Shown: positions 1 through 8,233, counted from the first letter of the stretch. The stretch is 64,000 bases of DNA from Pseudovibrio zosterae (GCF_033843645.1 NZ_JAWXVZ010000004.1:186001-250000), one strand, 5' to 3'. The notes: a model not told the origin generated them from the letters alone. Program-made: numbers and translations.

Positions 1-1
1 C

Positions 2-148
2 ACCTGGGATGACTTCTCGCAGGCCCCGGAAACCTCCAATCTGGTGGGCCCGCGCAAGATTTGGCGCGGTGGCGGTACGCTGGCCGTTATCTACGGTGTG
101 GCAACACCTGTTCACACGCCCATCATTGGCCAGACACGGCGTCCTTGA
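2..148 (+). CDS. C-terminal fragment of a gene cut by the window edge
   Basis: An open frame enters from the left edge and stops with TGA at 146-148. Its last 48 residues include GGGTLAVIYGVATPV. The glycine-rich stretch followed by GVATPV faintly recalls the C-terminal end of ketopantoate-reductase-like dehydrogenases, but the fragment is too short to assign. Codon use is GC-rich and coding-like, and no start is visible inside the window. The 240 bases that follow, up to the next gene, hold nothing I recognise. Confidence 0.5.
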   Translation, partial: TWDDFSQAPETSNLVGPRKIWRGGGTLAVIYGVATPVHTPIIGQTRRP

Positions 149-386
149 CCCCTCTGTCTGCCGTTCCTGCAAAGCGCGGGCGCCCGCCCGCAGTCCTTGG
201 CTTGCTGTCTTCGGCCCCAGCTTGTCCCTGCGCCCTGTGCCCCGCACCTCAGCGCAGCGGGGATAGCTTTTTTCAATGCCCGGAAAGCATTCGGAAACCA
301 CGTTTGAAACAGGTCTGGTTATCCCCTTCACACCAAGCAAAACGGCGGGTCTTCGCCTCTTGGATAGCTGGGAAGGAGAACAACAA

Positions 387-833
387 ATGCCCTATCCCCT
401 CACCATGGCGGCCAACCCAGAAGCGCTGGCACCGGGTCAAATCGCCTTTTCGGAGACCTCCATTCAAACCACGCCAATGGCTTCAAGCCTCGGCATTGCC
501 TGCAGGTGCGGATACTGGATGGCCGTGGCGCACCTGCCCCTTGTCATCACCTACGCCGCAGAAGGTGCCTTGGTGGCGGAAGTCTTTGATCGCACCGCAG
601 CCCCTGAGATCTTTAAAGGTTTCCAGATGTTCGCCCGGATGAGGGCGGACCAGCGCTTTGATGAAACGGTTTTCTTCGGCAGCGTTTCCGGCTGGGGCTG
701 TCAGGCGGTCGGCTATACGGAGCTGCGCGGTTTCTTCGAAGGGGCCTCGACCCGTTTTGCCCTTCAAGACGAGGAAGACGGCACGTACAAGGTGCAGATC
801 ACAGAGAACGCCCTGTCAGTTATGCCCCTTTGA
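387..833 (+). CDS. Conserved-looking hypothetical protein
   Basis: A 148-residue protein of unknown function. The start at 387 is chosen because GGAAGGAG lies 8 bases upstream; an in-frame ATG at 276 has no comparable ribosome-binding site. The central part (about residues 30-110) mixes short hydrophobic stretches with aromatic and acidic residues (CRCGYWMAVAH, VFFGSVSGWGCQAVGY). No signal peptide or membrane helix is evident, so it is probably cytosolic. It stands alone, followed by a hairpin at 871-892. Three cysteines (two in CRC, one in GWGC) could bind metal, but that is speculation. Confidence 0.6.
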   Translation: MPYPLTMAANPEALAPGQIAFSETSIQTTPMASSLGIACRCGYWMAVAHLPLVITYAAEGALVAEVFDRTAAPEIFKGFQMFARMRADQRFDETVFFGSVSGWGCQAVGYTELRGFFEGASTRFALQDEEDGTYKVQITENALSVMPL

Positions 834-870
834 AAGGGGGAGAAACGAAAGCCCCGCCTGAACAAGCCCG

Positions 871-892
871 GAGCTGCCAAACCCGGCAGCTC
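871..892 (+). terminator. Hairpin after the 387-833 gene
   Basis: A perfect 8-bp stem (GAGCTGCC / GGCAGCTC) with a 6-base loop lies 38 bases after the stop codon. It lacks a T-run, so it is a weak terminator or a 3'-end stabiliser. The remaining ~290 bases up to the ABC transporter are AT-richer and presumably hold its promoter; no specific site is assigned. Confidence 0.4.
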
Positions 893-1183
893 TGATATAC
901 CAAAAACGGGGTACTAACCAAAAATCATTCTCATATTAGCGTCTTCACGAGAAAGTTGAACGCGACAGCGCAAGCCCGCTAGAACAACTTCCCTTCACCA
1001 ATACCCCGTATGGAATGAGATTGTAGAAATTGCGTAGCAATAGAATGCATTTCCAACATTTTTCTCTGAACTAGGTTTTACTGCTTTTCTTATTACCCCT
1101 TACGGCCTCCTATGGGAATTTTATTCCAAAGCCGCTATATAGAGCCCAACGCACTTCATCACTCAAGCAATCAAGGTTTAATC

Positions 1184-1927
1184 ATGCGTGCTCTTGTTGT
1201 AGCAGCGGCTCTTTTGACCGCGATCCCGGCAGCTCAGGCTGACACCATCCGCGTTGGCATGTCCGGCGGCTATTTCCCATTCACCTTTGTTCAGCAGGAC
1301 AAACTTCAGGGTTTTGAGGTGGATGTCATGAACGCTGTTGGCGAAGTCACCGGCGACGACATCGAGTTTGTGACCATGAGCTTTTCCGGTCTGGTTGGGG
1401 CGCTTGAAGCTGGCCGCATCGACACCATTGCCAACCAGATCACCATAACGCCAGAGCGCGAAGCCAAGTTCACCTTTACCCAGCCCTACGTTTATGACGG
1501 TGCGCAGGTCGTGGTGAAGGACGGCAACCAGGACGAAGTAACCGGCGTTGAGGCCCTGAAAGGGCGCTCCGTTGCGGTGAACCTGGGCTCCAACTTCGAG
1601 CAGCTTCTGCGCGAACTGCCCTATGCAGACGAGATCGACATCAAGACATACGAGAGCAATCTGGCACAGGAAACCGCTCTGGGCCGTGTTGATGCCTTCG
1701 TCATGGACCGTGTGAGCGCTGCACAGTTGATCAAGGAAACACCGCTGCCGCTGGCCCTTGCTGGCGAGCCCTTCTCCGAGATCCGCAACGCGCTGCCATT
1801 CCGCTCTGACGATGAGAGCAAGGCGCTGGCAGAAAAAGTGGACGCCGCCCTCACCACGCTGAAGGAAAACGGCAAGCTCGCCGAAATCTCCCAGAAGTGG
1901 TTCGAAGCGGACATCACCAAGAACTAA
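1184..1927 (+). CDS. Amino-acid ABC transporter substrate-binding protein (SBP family 3)
   Basis: Periplasmic receptor of a polar amino-acid importer, 247 residues. Residues 1-19 form a signal peptide ending AQA, followed by the mature start DTIRVG. The mature part has the family-3 layout: early GYFPFTF, then GFEVDVMNAVGEV, the FSGLVGALEAGRIDTIANQITITPER hinge region, and a C-terminal lobe ending in the typical KWF. The start at 1184 places the signal peptide correctly; an in-frame ATG at 1112 would add 24 residues that look like leader sequence. The permease and ATPase genes follow on the same strand. Family members bind cystine, glutamine, arginine or histidine; the ligand cannot be read from the sequence. 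Confidence 0.9.
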   Translation: MRALVVAAALLTAIPAAQADTIRVGMSGGYFPFTFVQQDKLQGFEVDVMNAVGEVTGDDIEFVTMSFSGLVGALEAGRIDTIANQITITPEREAKFTFTQPYVYDGAQVVVKDGNQDEVTGVEALKGRSVAVNLGSNFEQLLRELPYADEIDIKTYESNLAQETALGRVDAFVMDRVSAAQLIKETPLPLALAGEPFSEIRNALPFRSDDESKALAEKVDAALTTLKENGKLAEISQKWFEADITKN

Positions 1928-1981
1928 GAGGGCCTCTGCTTCCTCCCAAGCAGCAAGCCCCCAAGCGTAGAGAGTATCCTG

Positions 1982-2656
1982 ATGCGAGCGCTCGACTTTG
2001 AGTACATGCTCGGGCTGGTGCCCGTGCTCCTGAAATACGTGCCCCTCACCCTTGGCATGGCCTCGGTATCGATGGCACTGGCGCTCGCATTGGCCTCTCT
2101 GCTTGCGATTATCCGCGTGGCGCGCATTCCGGTTCTGGATGGCATCACGCGGGTGTTCATCTCCTTCTTTCGCGGCACACCGCTCTTGGTTCAGCTGTTC
2201 CTGTTCTATTACGGCTTGCCACAGCTGCTGCCGATCCTGACAGCACTGGACGGCGTAAGCGCCGCGATCATCGGCCTGACCCTGCACTTTGCCGCTTACA
2301 TGGCAGAAAGCATTCGCGCCGCCATCCTTGGCGTGGACCGCAGCCAGTGGGAAGCCTCCAAGGCCATAGGCATGTCCATGGCGCAGATGATGCGCCGGAT
2401 CATCCTGCCTCAGGCCTCCCGCGTGGCCGCACCAACGCTGGTCAACTACTTCATCGACCTGATCAAGGGCACCTCGCTGGCGTTCACCCTTGGGGTGACC
2501 GAGTTGATGGGGGCAGCCCAGAAGGAAGCGGCGGGCAGCTTCCTCTACTTTGAAACCTTCATCGTGGTCGCCGTGTTCTATTGGGTGATCGTTGAAGTGC
2601 TCTCCCTCTTCCAGCAGCGCCTGGAAGGCAGACTGTCGAAGGCATTTGTACGATGA
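1982..2656 (+). CDS. Amino-acid ABC transporter permease (HisM/GlnP type)
   Basis: Inner-membrane channel subunit, 224 residues, with about five hydrophobic segments. Family marks are FRGTPLLVQ near residues 63-71 and the EAA loop ASKAIGMSMAQMMRRIILPQA near 125-145, which docks on the ATPase. As the only permease gene in the cluster it probably works as a homodimer. The gene starts 54 bases after the binding protein and overlaps the ATPase gene by 4 bases (ATGA), so the three are one transcription unit with translational coupling at the second junction. Confidence 0.92.
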   Translation: MRALDFEYMLGLVPVLLKYVPLTLGMASVSMALALALASLLAIIRVARIPVLDGITRVFISFFRGTPLLVQLFLFYYGLPQLLPILTALDGVSAAIIGLTLHFAAYMAESIRAAILGVDRSQWEASKAIGMSMAQMMRRIILPQASRVAAPTLVNYFIDLIKGTSLAFTLGVTELMGAAQKEAAGSFLYFETFIVVAVFYWVIVEVLSLFQQRLEGRLSKAFVR

Positions 2657-3396
2657 TCAAGATCCGCGGCCTCACCAAGATTTATAATGGCACGCCTGTG
2701 CTGAACGGCATCGATCTGGATATCGAAAAGGGCGAACGCATTGTCATCATTGGCCCTTCAGGCACAGGCAAGTCGACGCTGCTGCGCTGCCTGAACTTTC
2801 TCGACACGCCGGATGGCGGAGAAATCATCTTCGATGATGAAACCATCGACGTGACCAAGGCCAGCCCGAAGGACATTCAACGCCTGCGCCTGCGCACCAG
2901 CTTCGTGTTTCAGAACTACGCCCTGTTTGCCAACAAGACCGCCCGCGAGAACATTGCCGAAGGTCTTTATACCGTGCGCAAGTGGGGCCGTGAGGAGGCA
3001 CTGAACAGAGCGGATGAGATCCTTGCCACCATTGGCCTCGCAGACAAGGCGGACGCCTATCCTGCCGCGCTTTCGGGTGGTCAGCAGCAGCGCGTTGGCA
3101 TTGGACGCGCCATGTCTGTTGATACGGACCTGATGCTGGTGGACGAGCCGACCTCCGCACTCGACCCGGAATGGGTGGAGGAAGTGCTGCAGCTCATGAA
3201 ACGGGTCGCCGACCAGCACCGCACCATGCTGATCGTTACCCACGAGATGAGCTTTGCCAAAGACATCGCTGATCGGGTGATCTTCATGGAAGGCGGCCGG
3301 ATCGTCGAGCAAGGCCCACCCTCAAAGATCTTCTCTGCACCGGAGGATGATCGGACCAAGGCATTCCTGCGCAAAGTGTTGCCAAGCGCTTCCTGA
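2653..3396 (+). CDS. Amino-acid ABC transporter ATP-binding protein (GlnQ/HisP type)
   Basis: Cytoplasmic ATPase that powers the importer, 247 residues, a normal length for the family. It shows Walker A GPSGTGKST (about 34-42), a Q-loop in FVFQNYALF, the signature LSGGQQQR (about 140), Walker B LMLVDEP followed by the D-loop TSALDPE, and the switch histidine in VTHEMSFAKDIAD. It overlaps the permease stop by 4 bases. No terminator is evident downstream, where an AT-rich stretch precedes the next gene. Confidence 0.95.
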   Translation: MIKIRGLTKIYNGTPVLNGIDLDIEKGERIVIIGPSGTGKSTLLRCLNFLDTPDGGEIIFDDETIDVTKASPKDIQRLRLRTSFVFQNYALFANKTARENIAEGLYTVRKWGREEALNRADEILATIGLADKADAYPAALSGGQQQRVGIGRAMSVDTDLMLVDEPTSALDPEWVEEVLQLMKRVADQHRTMLIVTHEMSFAKDIADRVIFMEGGRIVEQGPPSKIFSAPEDDRTKAFLRKVLPSAS

Positions 3397-3502
3397 CGTT
3401 ACGTAGTTTTGTATTTCTTAGGTGTTGTTAAGGCGCTCAACTCAACTAGTATTAGAATAAATTCCATTTTCGGGTTTATTCTTGGATTGAGTTGGGTGCC
3501 CA

Positions 3503-4273
3503 ATGAATATTGATCGCATTTCTTCTGTTGGCGCGACTGTAATCGCACTTGTTGCGTTGTTTGCAAGCCAGTTTCCGCCGCTCTACACCTACTTTCAGCA
3601 GGGTGAGATTGAAGAGAGCGAACTTGCCGATTTTGCGCTTCGCTGCGGAAAGTGGGGTGTGTTTGCCACGGCCAAAATCCCCTATCAGAACGTGGGAGAT
3701 GGCTATGCGACCGTGCTTTCCATGCGATTGGCCATTGCCGACAGCAGCGGCAAAGTTGTGGCCGCTTTTCAAGACCCCGGCGTTCAGTCCGAAACCAAAG
3801 TGGATATGCTTGCCCGGCCCGTGTTTGAACCCTTTGTCAGCCGCGGTATAGCGCCGACGGAACAATGGGTTGCCAGTGCCGTCTATCAGCCAGACTGGTC
3901 GAGCCAGAACATTGAAACCTTCCGCATTTTGTTTCAGCGGCTGGAGAGTGCCATCGAGTACGCTGATCTCTCGTTGGATTCAGAGCCCGCCTACGATGTC
4001 GACCCGGAGATCACCGAGAATCTGAGCAAGGCTTATGAGCCCATGATCACGTGGGCTCAAAAAGGCGAGTACAGCATTGTGCTTGAAACGATCTGGAACG
4101 ATGAGGATGGCGAGCGCCATACCATTCAAAGCACTACATCTTTTTCATTGGATGCCAACGAAGCAGCAGCACTCCAACGCTACTACACTGCGGACAATCT
4201 GAACCAAAACCCAGATTTCTTTAACTCCTGCAGGATTGCGCCGGACCTGAAAAGAATAAGCTACTCCTCTTAG
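3503..4273 (+). CDS. Hypothetical protein with N-terminal membrane anchor
   Basis: A 256-residue protein of unknown function. Residues about 8-28 (SVGATVIALVALFASQFPPL) form one hydrophobic segment without a clear cleavage site, so the rest is probably held at the outer face of the inner membrane. The remainder is soluble and beta-rich in appearance, with acidic and aromatic residues, and I recognise no domain in it. It has its own leader of about 100 bases and is convergent with the cytochrome b gene across a strong hairpin. Nothing in the context suggests a role. Confidence 0.65.
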   Translation: MNIDRISSVGATVIALVALFASQFPPLYTYFQQGEIEESELADFALRCGKWGVFATAKIPYQNVGDGYATVLSMRLAIADSSGKVVAAFQDPGVQSETKVDMLARPVFEPFVSRGIAPTEQWVASAVYQPDWSSQNIETFRILFQRLESAIEYADLSLDSEPAYDVDPEITENLSKAYEPMITWAQKGEYSIVLETIWNDEDGERHTIQSTTSFSLDANEAAALQRYYTADNLNQNPDFFNSCRIAPDLKRISYSS

Positions 4274-4290
4274 CGCCTGGCAAGACACGA

Positions 4291-4313
4291 GGCGCGGTGT
4301 ACCGCGCCTTTCG
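4291..4313. terminator. Bidirectional terminator between convergent genes
   Basis: The sequence GGCGCGGTGTACCGCGCC (4291-4308) folds into a 7-bp all-GC stem with a TGTA tetraloop and is followed by TTT. It sits between the stops of the gene at 3503-4273 and the minus-strand cytochrome gene, so it probably ends both transcripts. Confidence 0.6.
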
Positions 4314-4318
4314 CCTTG

Positions 4319-4858
4319 CTATCCTTTGTCGTCCACGTACCACATGCGGGACAACGACTGATCCTTGCGCAAGAAGTGGTGATAAAGCGCCGCCACAACA
4401 TGAAGCGCCAGAAGGCCCATCAGCAAACGCACGCCGAGGCCATGACCCGCCCGGGGGCCAACTTCAGTAAAGTCTGGCAGAGGCCCAGCCGTGACATCAA
4501 ACAGCACATCCGCGGCGCCGGTAAGTGCCATCATGCCAATGCCACTGATGCACACGAACAGGATCAGGACGTAAGTTAGCGTGTGAACAATCCGCGCCAA
4601 CCGGTTTTGCAAAGCGTTACCCTCTTGCGCAGGCGCTGGCTTGCGGTCCGCCACCAGCCACCAACCAATACGCAGCACAGTGAGCACCAGAATGCCGAGC
4701 CCCATGGGCACATGAGCGGCCAAAATGGTCTTGCGCGCCACTTCGGAGGACGCATAGCCCGACAAGAAGCCGGAGGTGAGCAATGCAACGATCACCGCAG
4801 CGCTCAGCCAATGCAGAGTAACAGCAACAGTGCCGTACTGGTTCGGGGTGCTTTTCAT
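4319..4858 (-). CDS. Cytochrome b561-type membrane protein
   Basis: A four-helix, di-heme-type membrane cytochrome, 179 residues, presumably moving electrons from the quinone pool. It begins with QYGTVAVTLHWLSAAVIV, the first heme-histidine helix. Further histidines lie at the start of the second helix (AAHVPMG), in the third (RIVHTLTYVLI) and in the last (ALHVVAALYHHFL), as expected for the YceJ/CybB family. The start at 4858 is preferred because GAGGA lies 5 bases upstream; ATG 4870 has no such site. It is divergent from a MarR gene, with two palindromes between them, so redox- or drug-responsive repression is likely. Confidence 0.85.
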   Translation of the reverse strand: MKSTPNQYGTVAVTLHWLSAAVIVALLTSGFLSGYASSEVARKTILAAHVPMGLGILVLTVLRIGWWLVADRKPAPAQEGNALQNRLARIVHTLTYVLILFVCISGIGMMALTGAADVLFDVTAGPLPDFTEVGPRAGHGLGVRLLMGLLALHVVAALYHHFLRKDQSLSRMWYVDDKG

Positions 4859-4878
4859 GTCCGTCCTCATTTATTTAT

Positions 4879-4914
4879 ATAGTATGCTATATATCATAAA
4901 CATAGCATGCTATG
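4879..4914. promoter_or_regulatory. Paired MarR-type operator palindromes
   Basis: Two nearly identical dyads lie between the divergent cytochrome and MarR genes: ATAGTATGCTAT at 4879-4890 and the perfect 14-bp palindrome CATAGCATGCTATG at 4901-4914. They are 23 bp apart, about two helical turns, the arrangement expected for two regulator dimers on one face of DNA. They probably mediate autorepression and control of the cytochrome gene by the MarR protein encoded next door. Confidence 0.65.
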
Positions 4915-4936
4915 CAACTCTGTGTTAGACAGAGCC

Positions 4937-5377
4937 ATGGAGTTTTCTAAAAACCGATCTGCCGGATACTTGGCCAACCTCATGGCGCGTCTGTTTGCCG
5001 AAGGCCTTTACGAGCGCATTCGCCCGCTTGGCATTTCGCCCGGCCAGTTCCCTGCCCTTCTTGAACTCTGGGAGCGGGGCAGCTGCACACAAGCCGATCT
5101 CGTTCGGGCCACAGACGTGGAGCAAGCCACCATGGCTGCCACCTTGAAGCGCATGGAACGCGATGGCCTCATTCATCGCAAACCCCACCCGGATGATTCC
5201 CGCGCGCGTGTCATTTTCCTCAGTGAGAAAGGCAAGGCAATTCGGGAGGCTGCCTATGAGGCGGCCAAAGCACAAAATAAAGCCGCCCTTGCGGGCTTGA
5301 GCGATGAAGAGGTGGAGCAGTTCATCGACCTGATGCTGAAGGTGATCGCCACCATGCGCAGCGAAAAAGAGCCCTAA
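4937..5377 (+). CDS. MarR-family transcriptional regulator
   Basis: A 146-residue winged-helix repressor. Helix 1 contains SAGYLANLMARLFAEGLYERI; the recognition region is CTQADLVRATDVEQATMAATLKRMERDGLI; the wing follows with RKPHPDDSRARVIFLSEKGKAI, the family hallmark DxRxxxxxLTxxG in slightly changed form. The start at 4937 is preferred because the upstream ATG at 4907 lies inside the operator palindrome. Two cysteines at most are present, so sensing by an OhrR-like N-terminal cysteine is not obvious. It likely controls the divergent cytochrome b gene and itself. Confidence 0.88.
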   Translation: MEFSKNRSAGYLANLMARLFAEGLYERIRPLGISPGQFPALLELWERGSCTQADLVRATDVEQATMAATLKRMERDGLIHRKPHPDDSRARVIFLSEKGKAIREAAYEAAKAQNKAALAGLSDEEVEQFIDLMLKVIATMRSEKEP

Positions 5378-5449
5378 ACCCACAGCTCCAGCGGTTTTCC
5401 TTCACAAAAACACTGGTGATTTACGCAGGAACCATTAGAAGGCTGCGGA

Positions 5450-5536
5450 TGCGCCCAGGCTGCTTCGCCTGTCAGCGCGTGAACCCGAAAAAGAAACGAA
5501 TGCGCCCAGGTCTATTCCGCCTGTAAGCGCAAGGAG
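5450..5536 (+). promoter_or_regulatory. Two tandem hairpins before the queuosine transporter; candidate riboswitch
   Basis: Two related elements lie 51 bases apart. Both begin TGCGCCCAGG and end in CGCCTGT, one base, then AGCGC (5450-5479 and 5501-5530). Each can fold with an outer TGCGC/GCGC(A) stem and an inner CAGG/CCTG stem around a variable pyrimidine-rich loop. The second hairpin ends exactly at the Shine-Dalgarno AAGGAG (5531-5536), 6 bases before the start codon of the transporter, so its folding could control translation. The elements do not match the preQ1-I consensus as I remember it. Confidence 0.45.
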
Positions 5537-5542
5537 TTCCCT

Positions 5543-6112
5543 ATGACACCCAATCAGATCTCAAGGCAGCGCCTTGAGGGCTTGTTCTTTCTCGCCCTGT
5601 TTGCGGCGTGTATTCCCACTTCCAACTGGATGCTTGCAAACGTTGGCACCGTGTGCCCGTCCAACGGCCCGTGCCTGATCCCTGTCGGCTTTGGCTTGAT
5701 GGCACCAAGCGGCGTTGTTGTTGTCGGTGCGGCGCTTTTGCTCCGTGACCTGGTGCAGCGCCGCCTCGGCCTCAACTGGGCCATTGTGGCCATTGCCGTT
5801 GGTGCGCTGCTGTCGTGGATGGTGGCCCCACCTGCCCTTGTAATTGCCTCCGTTGTGGCGTTCCTGCTGTCGGAATTTGCCGATCTTGCCATTTTCACGC
5901 CGCTGCAACGACGCGGTTTGGTGCGCGCCGTGGTGCTGTCCTCGTTGGTGGGACTGGTGCTGGACAGCGTGATCTTTCTTCAGCTCGCGTTCGGCAATCT
6001 GGATTTTCTTCTGGAACAGATTGTCGGCAAGGCATGGGTCGTGTTTGCCAACATCCCATTGGTGGCGCTGATCCGTCGCTATGACGCCCGCCGTGGCCTG
6101 CAACCCGCTTGA
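5543..6112 (+). CDS. VUT-family (YhhQ/DUF165) queuosine-precursor transporter
   Basis: A 189-residue integral membrane protein with about six hydrophobic segments. Family features are the N-terminal FFLALFAACIPTSNWML, the middle LLLRDLVQRRLG, and SEFADLAIFTPLQRRG followed by LVGLVLDSVIFLQLAFG. VUT proteins import queuosine precursors such as preQ0/preQ1 or act as salvage transporters. The assignment is strengthened by the preQ0 reductase gene queF only 25 bases downstream. The start has a strong AAGGAG site that touches a hairpin, hinting at translational control. Confidence 0.88.
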   Translation: MTPNQISRQRLEGLFFLALFAACIPTSNWMLANVGTVCPSNGPCLIPVGFGLMAPSGVVVVGAALLLRDLVQRRLGLNWAIVAIAVGALLSWMVAPPALVIASVVAFLLSEFADLAIFTPLQRRGLVRAVVLSSLVGLVLDSVIFLQLAFGNLDFLLEQIVGKAWVVFANIPLVALIRRYDARRGLQPA

Positions 6113-6137
6113 TCCCCCAATATACAGAGGCGAGACA

Positions 6138-6599
6138 ATGACCCATTCCGAACAGGGCCTTGGCCAACTTGGCGTTTCCACCCCATTGCCACAGAGCCCG
6201 GAAGAAGCCGTGCTGGAGCGCGTGCCCAACCCACACGAAGACACGAACTATGTGACCCGCTTCACCATGCCGGAGTTCACTTCCATTTGCCCGGTAACCA
6301 GCCAACCGGACTTTGCCCACCTGGTGCTGGACTTTGTGGCTGACAAATGGCTGGTGGAGAGCAAGAGCCTGAAGCTCTATCTCCTGTCCTTCCGCAACCA
6401 TGGCGCGTTTCACGAAGACTGCACAGTGGCGATTGGCAAGCGCATTGTAAAGCTGATCGAGCCGCGCTGGCTGCGCATTGGCGGTTACTGGTACCCGCGC
6501 GGTGGAATGCCCATTGATGTGTTCTGGCAGCATGGGGAAATCCCTGCTGGCACGTGGGTGCCAGATCAGGGTGTTCAGCCCTATCGCGGACGCGGATAA
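6138..6599 (+). CDS. queF: NADPH-dependent preQ0 reductase (7-cyano-7-deazaguanine reductase)
   Basis: Reduces 7-cyano-7-deazaguanine (preQ0) to preQ1 in queuosine synthesis; cytosolic. At 153 residues it is the short, single-domain type. The catalytic cysteine is Cys51 in TSICPVTSQPDF, with the nearby aspartate at 58; the family motif ESKSLKLYL lies at 74-82, and HEDC at 92-95 supplies the conserved His-Glu. The start at 6138 follows AGAGGCGAG; an upstream ATG at 6081 lies inside the transporter gene. It probably forms an operon with that gene, pairing uptake of a deazaguanine precursor with its reduction. Confidence 0.96.
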   Translation: MTHSEQGLGQLGVSTPLPQSPEEAVLERVPNPHEDTNYVTRFTMPEFTSICPVTSQPDFAHLVLDFVADKWLVESKSLKLYLLSFRNHGAFHEDCTVAIGKRIVKLIEPRWLRIGGYWYPRGGMPIDVFWQHGEIPAGTWVPDQGVQPYRGRG

Positions 6600-6624
6600 C
6601 CAACCATATGGCTGCAAAACACGC

Positions 6625-6651
6625 TGCGCCGGTTTTCAGGAAGCCGGCGCA
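6625..6651 (+). terminator. Hairpin after queF
   Basis: An 8-bp stem TGCGCCGG / CCGGCGCA with an 11-base loop lies 26 bases after the queF stop. A T-tract is missing, so it is only a likely transcript end. Confidence 0.4.
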
Positions 6652-6742
6652 CGCGCGCCCTTTACCCTAACGACAGCTTCAGTTTTTAGTTGTAGTGTTG
6701 CGCGCAACCTTGGGCTGATTTGGCCCCGACCAAGGAGCGTGC

Positions 6743-8233
6743 ATGTTTGCCAAGCCGAAACTCCTCATTGCCCTTGCGCTTACTGCCTTCATCGCCGGAT
6801 GGGGCCTTTATGATGTTGCCAGCCTTGCCGCCATCGCCACCGAGTTGGTGACCGTTCAGTTCACCTCTCGCGGATGGTTCATCATGCTTACGGTGAGCTT
6901 CCTGCTCCTCATCAGCTTTGCCATTGCGGTGAGCCGCTATGGCAACATCAAGCTGGGCGCGGATGACGACGAACCTGAGTTCGACGTGGTTTCCTGGCTG
7001 ACCATGCTGTTTTCCGCTGGTATGGGGGTGGGCCTGCTGTACTGGGCAACCGCCGAGCCCGTAACCCATTTTCTGACCCTGACAGAGCAAACAGAAGAAT
7101 CCTTTGCCGCAGACAAGGCGCTGTTTCTGACCAACTTTCATTGGGGCCTGCACGCTTGGGCCATCTACGCCATGACAGGGCTGGTGATTGCGTATTTTGG
7201 CTTTCGCAAGGGCGAGCCAAGCGTCATCGGGGCCCCCATTCGCCATGGCTTTGGTGATCATGTGCTCGTACGGGCCGTGGCCTGGCTGAGTGACCTGCTG
7301 GCGATCTTTGCCATTGCAATCGGCCTTGGCGGCTCAGTTGCCATGGGTGTGTTTCAAGTGCAGGAAGGGCTGAACATCATGTTTGGCCTGGAGGGTTCCG
7401 GCATGACCCTTACCGTCCTCGTGTTTGCAGCCTTGTGCCTGTGCTACTTTCCCGCGCTCGTGGTGGATCTGGGCAAAGGCATGTCGCTGTTGGCAAACCT
7501 TGCCATGGGCATAGCCATTTTGCTGCTTGTGTTCCTGCTGCTGGCAGGTCCAACCCACTACATCATGGGCGGGCTGGTGCAATCCATCGGCGAATACCTC
7601 TCCAGCGTGGTACCCCATGGCTTCCGAACGTTCACCTTCCTTGACGAGACGGTCAATGACTGGTTCCAAGCCTGGACGCTGAACTACATGGTATGGTGGC
7701 TGGCGTGGGCTCCGTTTGTGGGCGTGTTCATTGCGCGCATTTCCAAGGGCCGCACAATCCGCGAGTTCTTGTGCGGCGTGATTTTGGTGCCAACGGCGTT
7801 TTCTGTCATCTGGTTCGGAGTGTTTGGCGGCGTGGGCTTTCATGCTGCGCTGGTGGACACGGTACCCATTCTGGAAGTGACACGCACCAATCTGGATGCA
7901 GTGACTTACTACGTGCTCGACATGTTCCCCTTGCCGACCCTGACCAGCATCGCAGTAATCATCGCCACCTTCCTTTTCATTGTAACCAGTGTGGTGAGTG
8001 CCGCTTTCGTTCTTTCCATGTTTTCCTGCGAGGGGGATGTTAATCCGCCGTCGCGGGTCAAACTGGTCTGGGGCGTGATTTTGGGTGGGCTGGGCTTTGT
8101 GATGATCCTGACCGGAGACGTGGCCACGGTGAAAACAATCATCGCCCTTGGCGCACTGCCGTTTGTCTTTATCGTTTGCCTGCTGGTGGTCGCCTTCTTG
8201 AAAACCCTTAAGGCAGAGGAGAGTGTCAAATGA
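6743..8233 (+). CDS. BCCT-family transporter (betaine/choline/carnitine type)
   Basis: A secondary transporter for quaternary-ammonium osmolytes, 496 residues with about twelve membrane helices. Diagnostic motifs are GMGVGLLYWATAEP (TM3 glycine-rich stretch) and the TM8/loop region WWLAWAPFVGVFIARISKGRTIREF. The N-terminal segment is short and I see no long regulatory C-terminal tail of the BetP kind, so osmosensing may differ. The stop codon overlaps the start of a 40-residue membrane microprotein gene (ATGA), indicating translational coupling. Substrate could be betaine, choline, carnitine or DMSP. Confidence 0.93.
   Translation: MFAKPKLLIALALTAFIAGWGLYDVASLAAIATELVTVQFTSRGWFIMLTVSFLLLISFAIAVSRYGNIKLGADDDEPEFDVVSWLTMLFSAGMGVGLLYWATAEPVTHFLTLTEQTEESFAADKALFLTNFHWGLHAWAIYAMTGLVIAYFGFRKGEPSVIGAPIRHGFGDHVLVRAVAWLSDLLAIFAIAIGLGGSVAMGVFQVQEGLNIMFGLEGSGMTLTVLVFAALCLCYFPALVVDLGKGMSLLANLAMGIAILLLVFLLLAGPTHYIMGGLVQSIGEYLSSVVPHGFRTFTFLDETVNDWFQAWTLNYMVWWLAWAPFVGVFIARISKGRTIREFLCGVILVPTAFSVIWFGVFGGVGFHAALVDTVPILEVTRTNLDAVTYYVLDMFPLPTLTSIAVIIATFLFIVTSVVSAAFVLSMFSCEGDVNPPSRVKLVWGVILGGLGFVMILTGDVATVKTIIALGALPFVFIVCLLVVAFLKTLKAEESVK

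Noticed and set aside
61..642. 193-residue frame at the left end
   Set aside because: Overlaps the likely gene at 387-833 in another frame and the tail of the gene entering from the left; no ribosome-binding site.
920..945. AT-rich stretch with ATCATTCTCATAT, similar to half of a Fur box
   Set aside because: Only one half-site is present and no iron-related gene follows.
1178..2287. Long minus-strand open frame (369 residues) opposite the ABC transporter genes
   Set aside because: It mirrors two clear genes on the plus strand, has no ribosome-binding site and contains no recognisable domain; it results from GC-biased codons.
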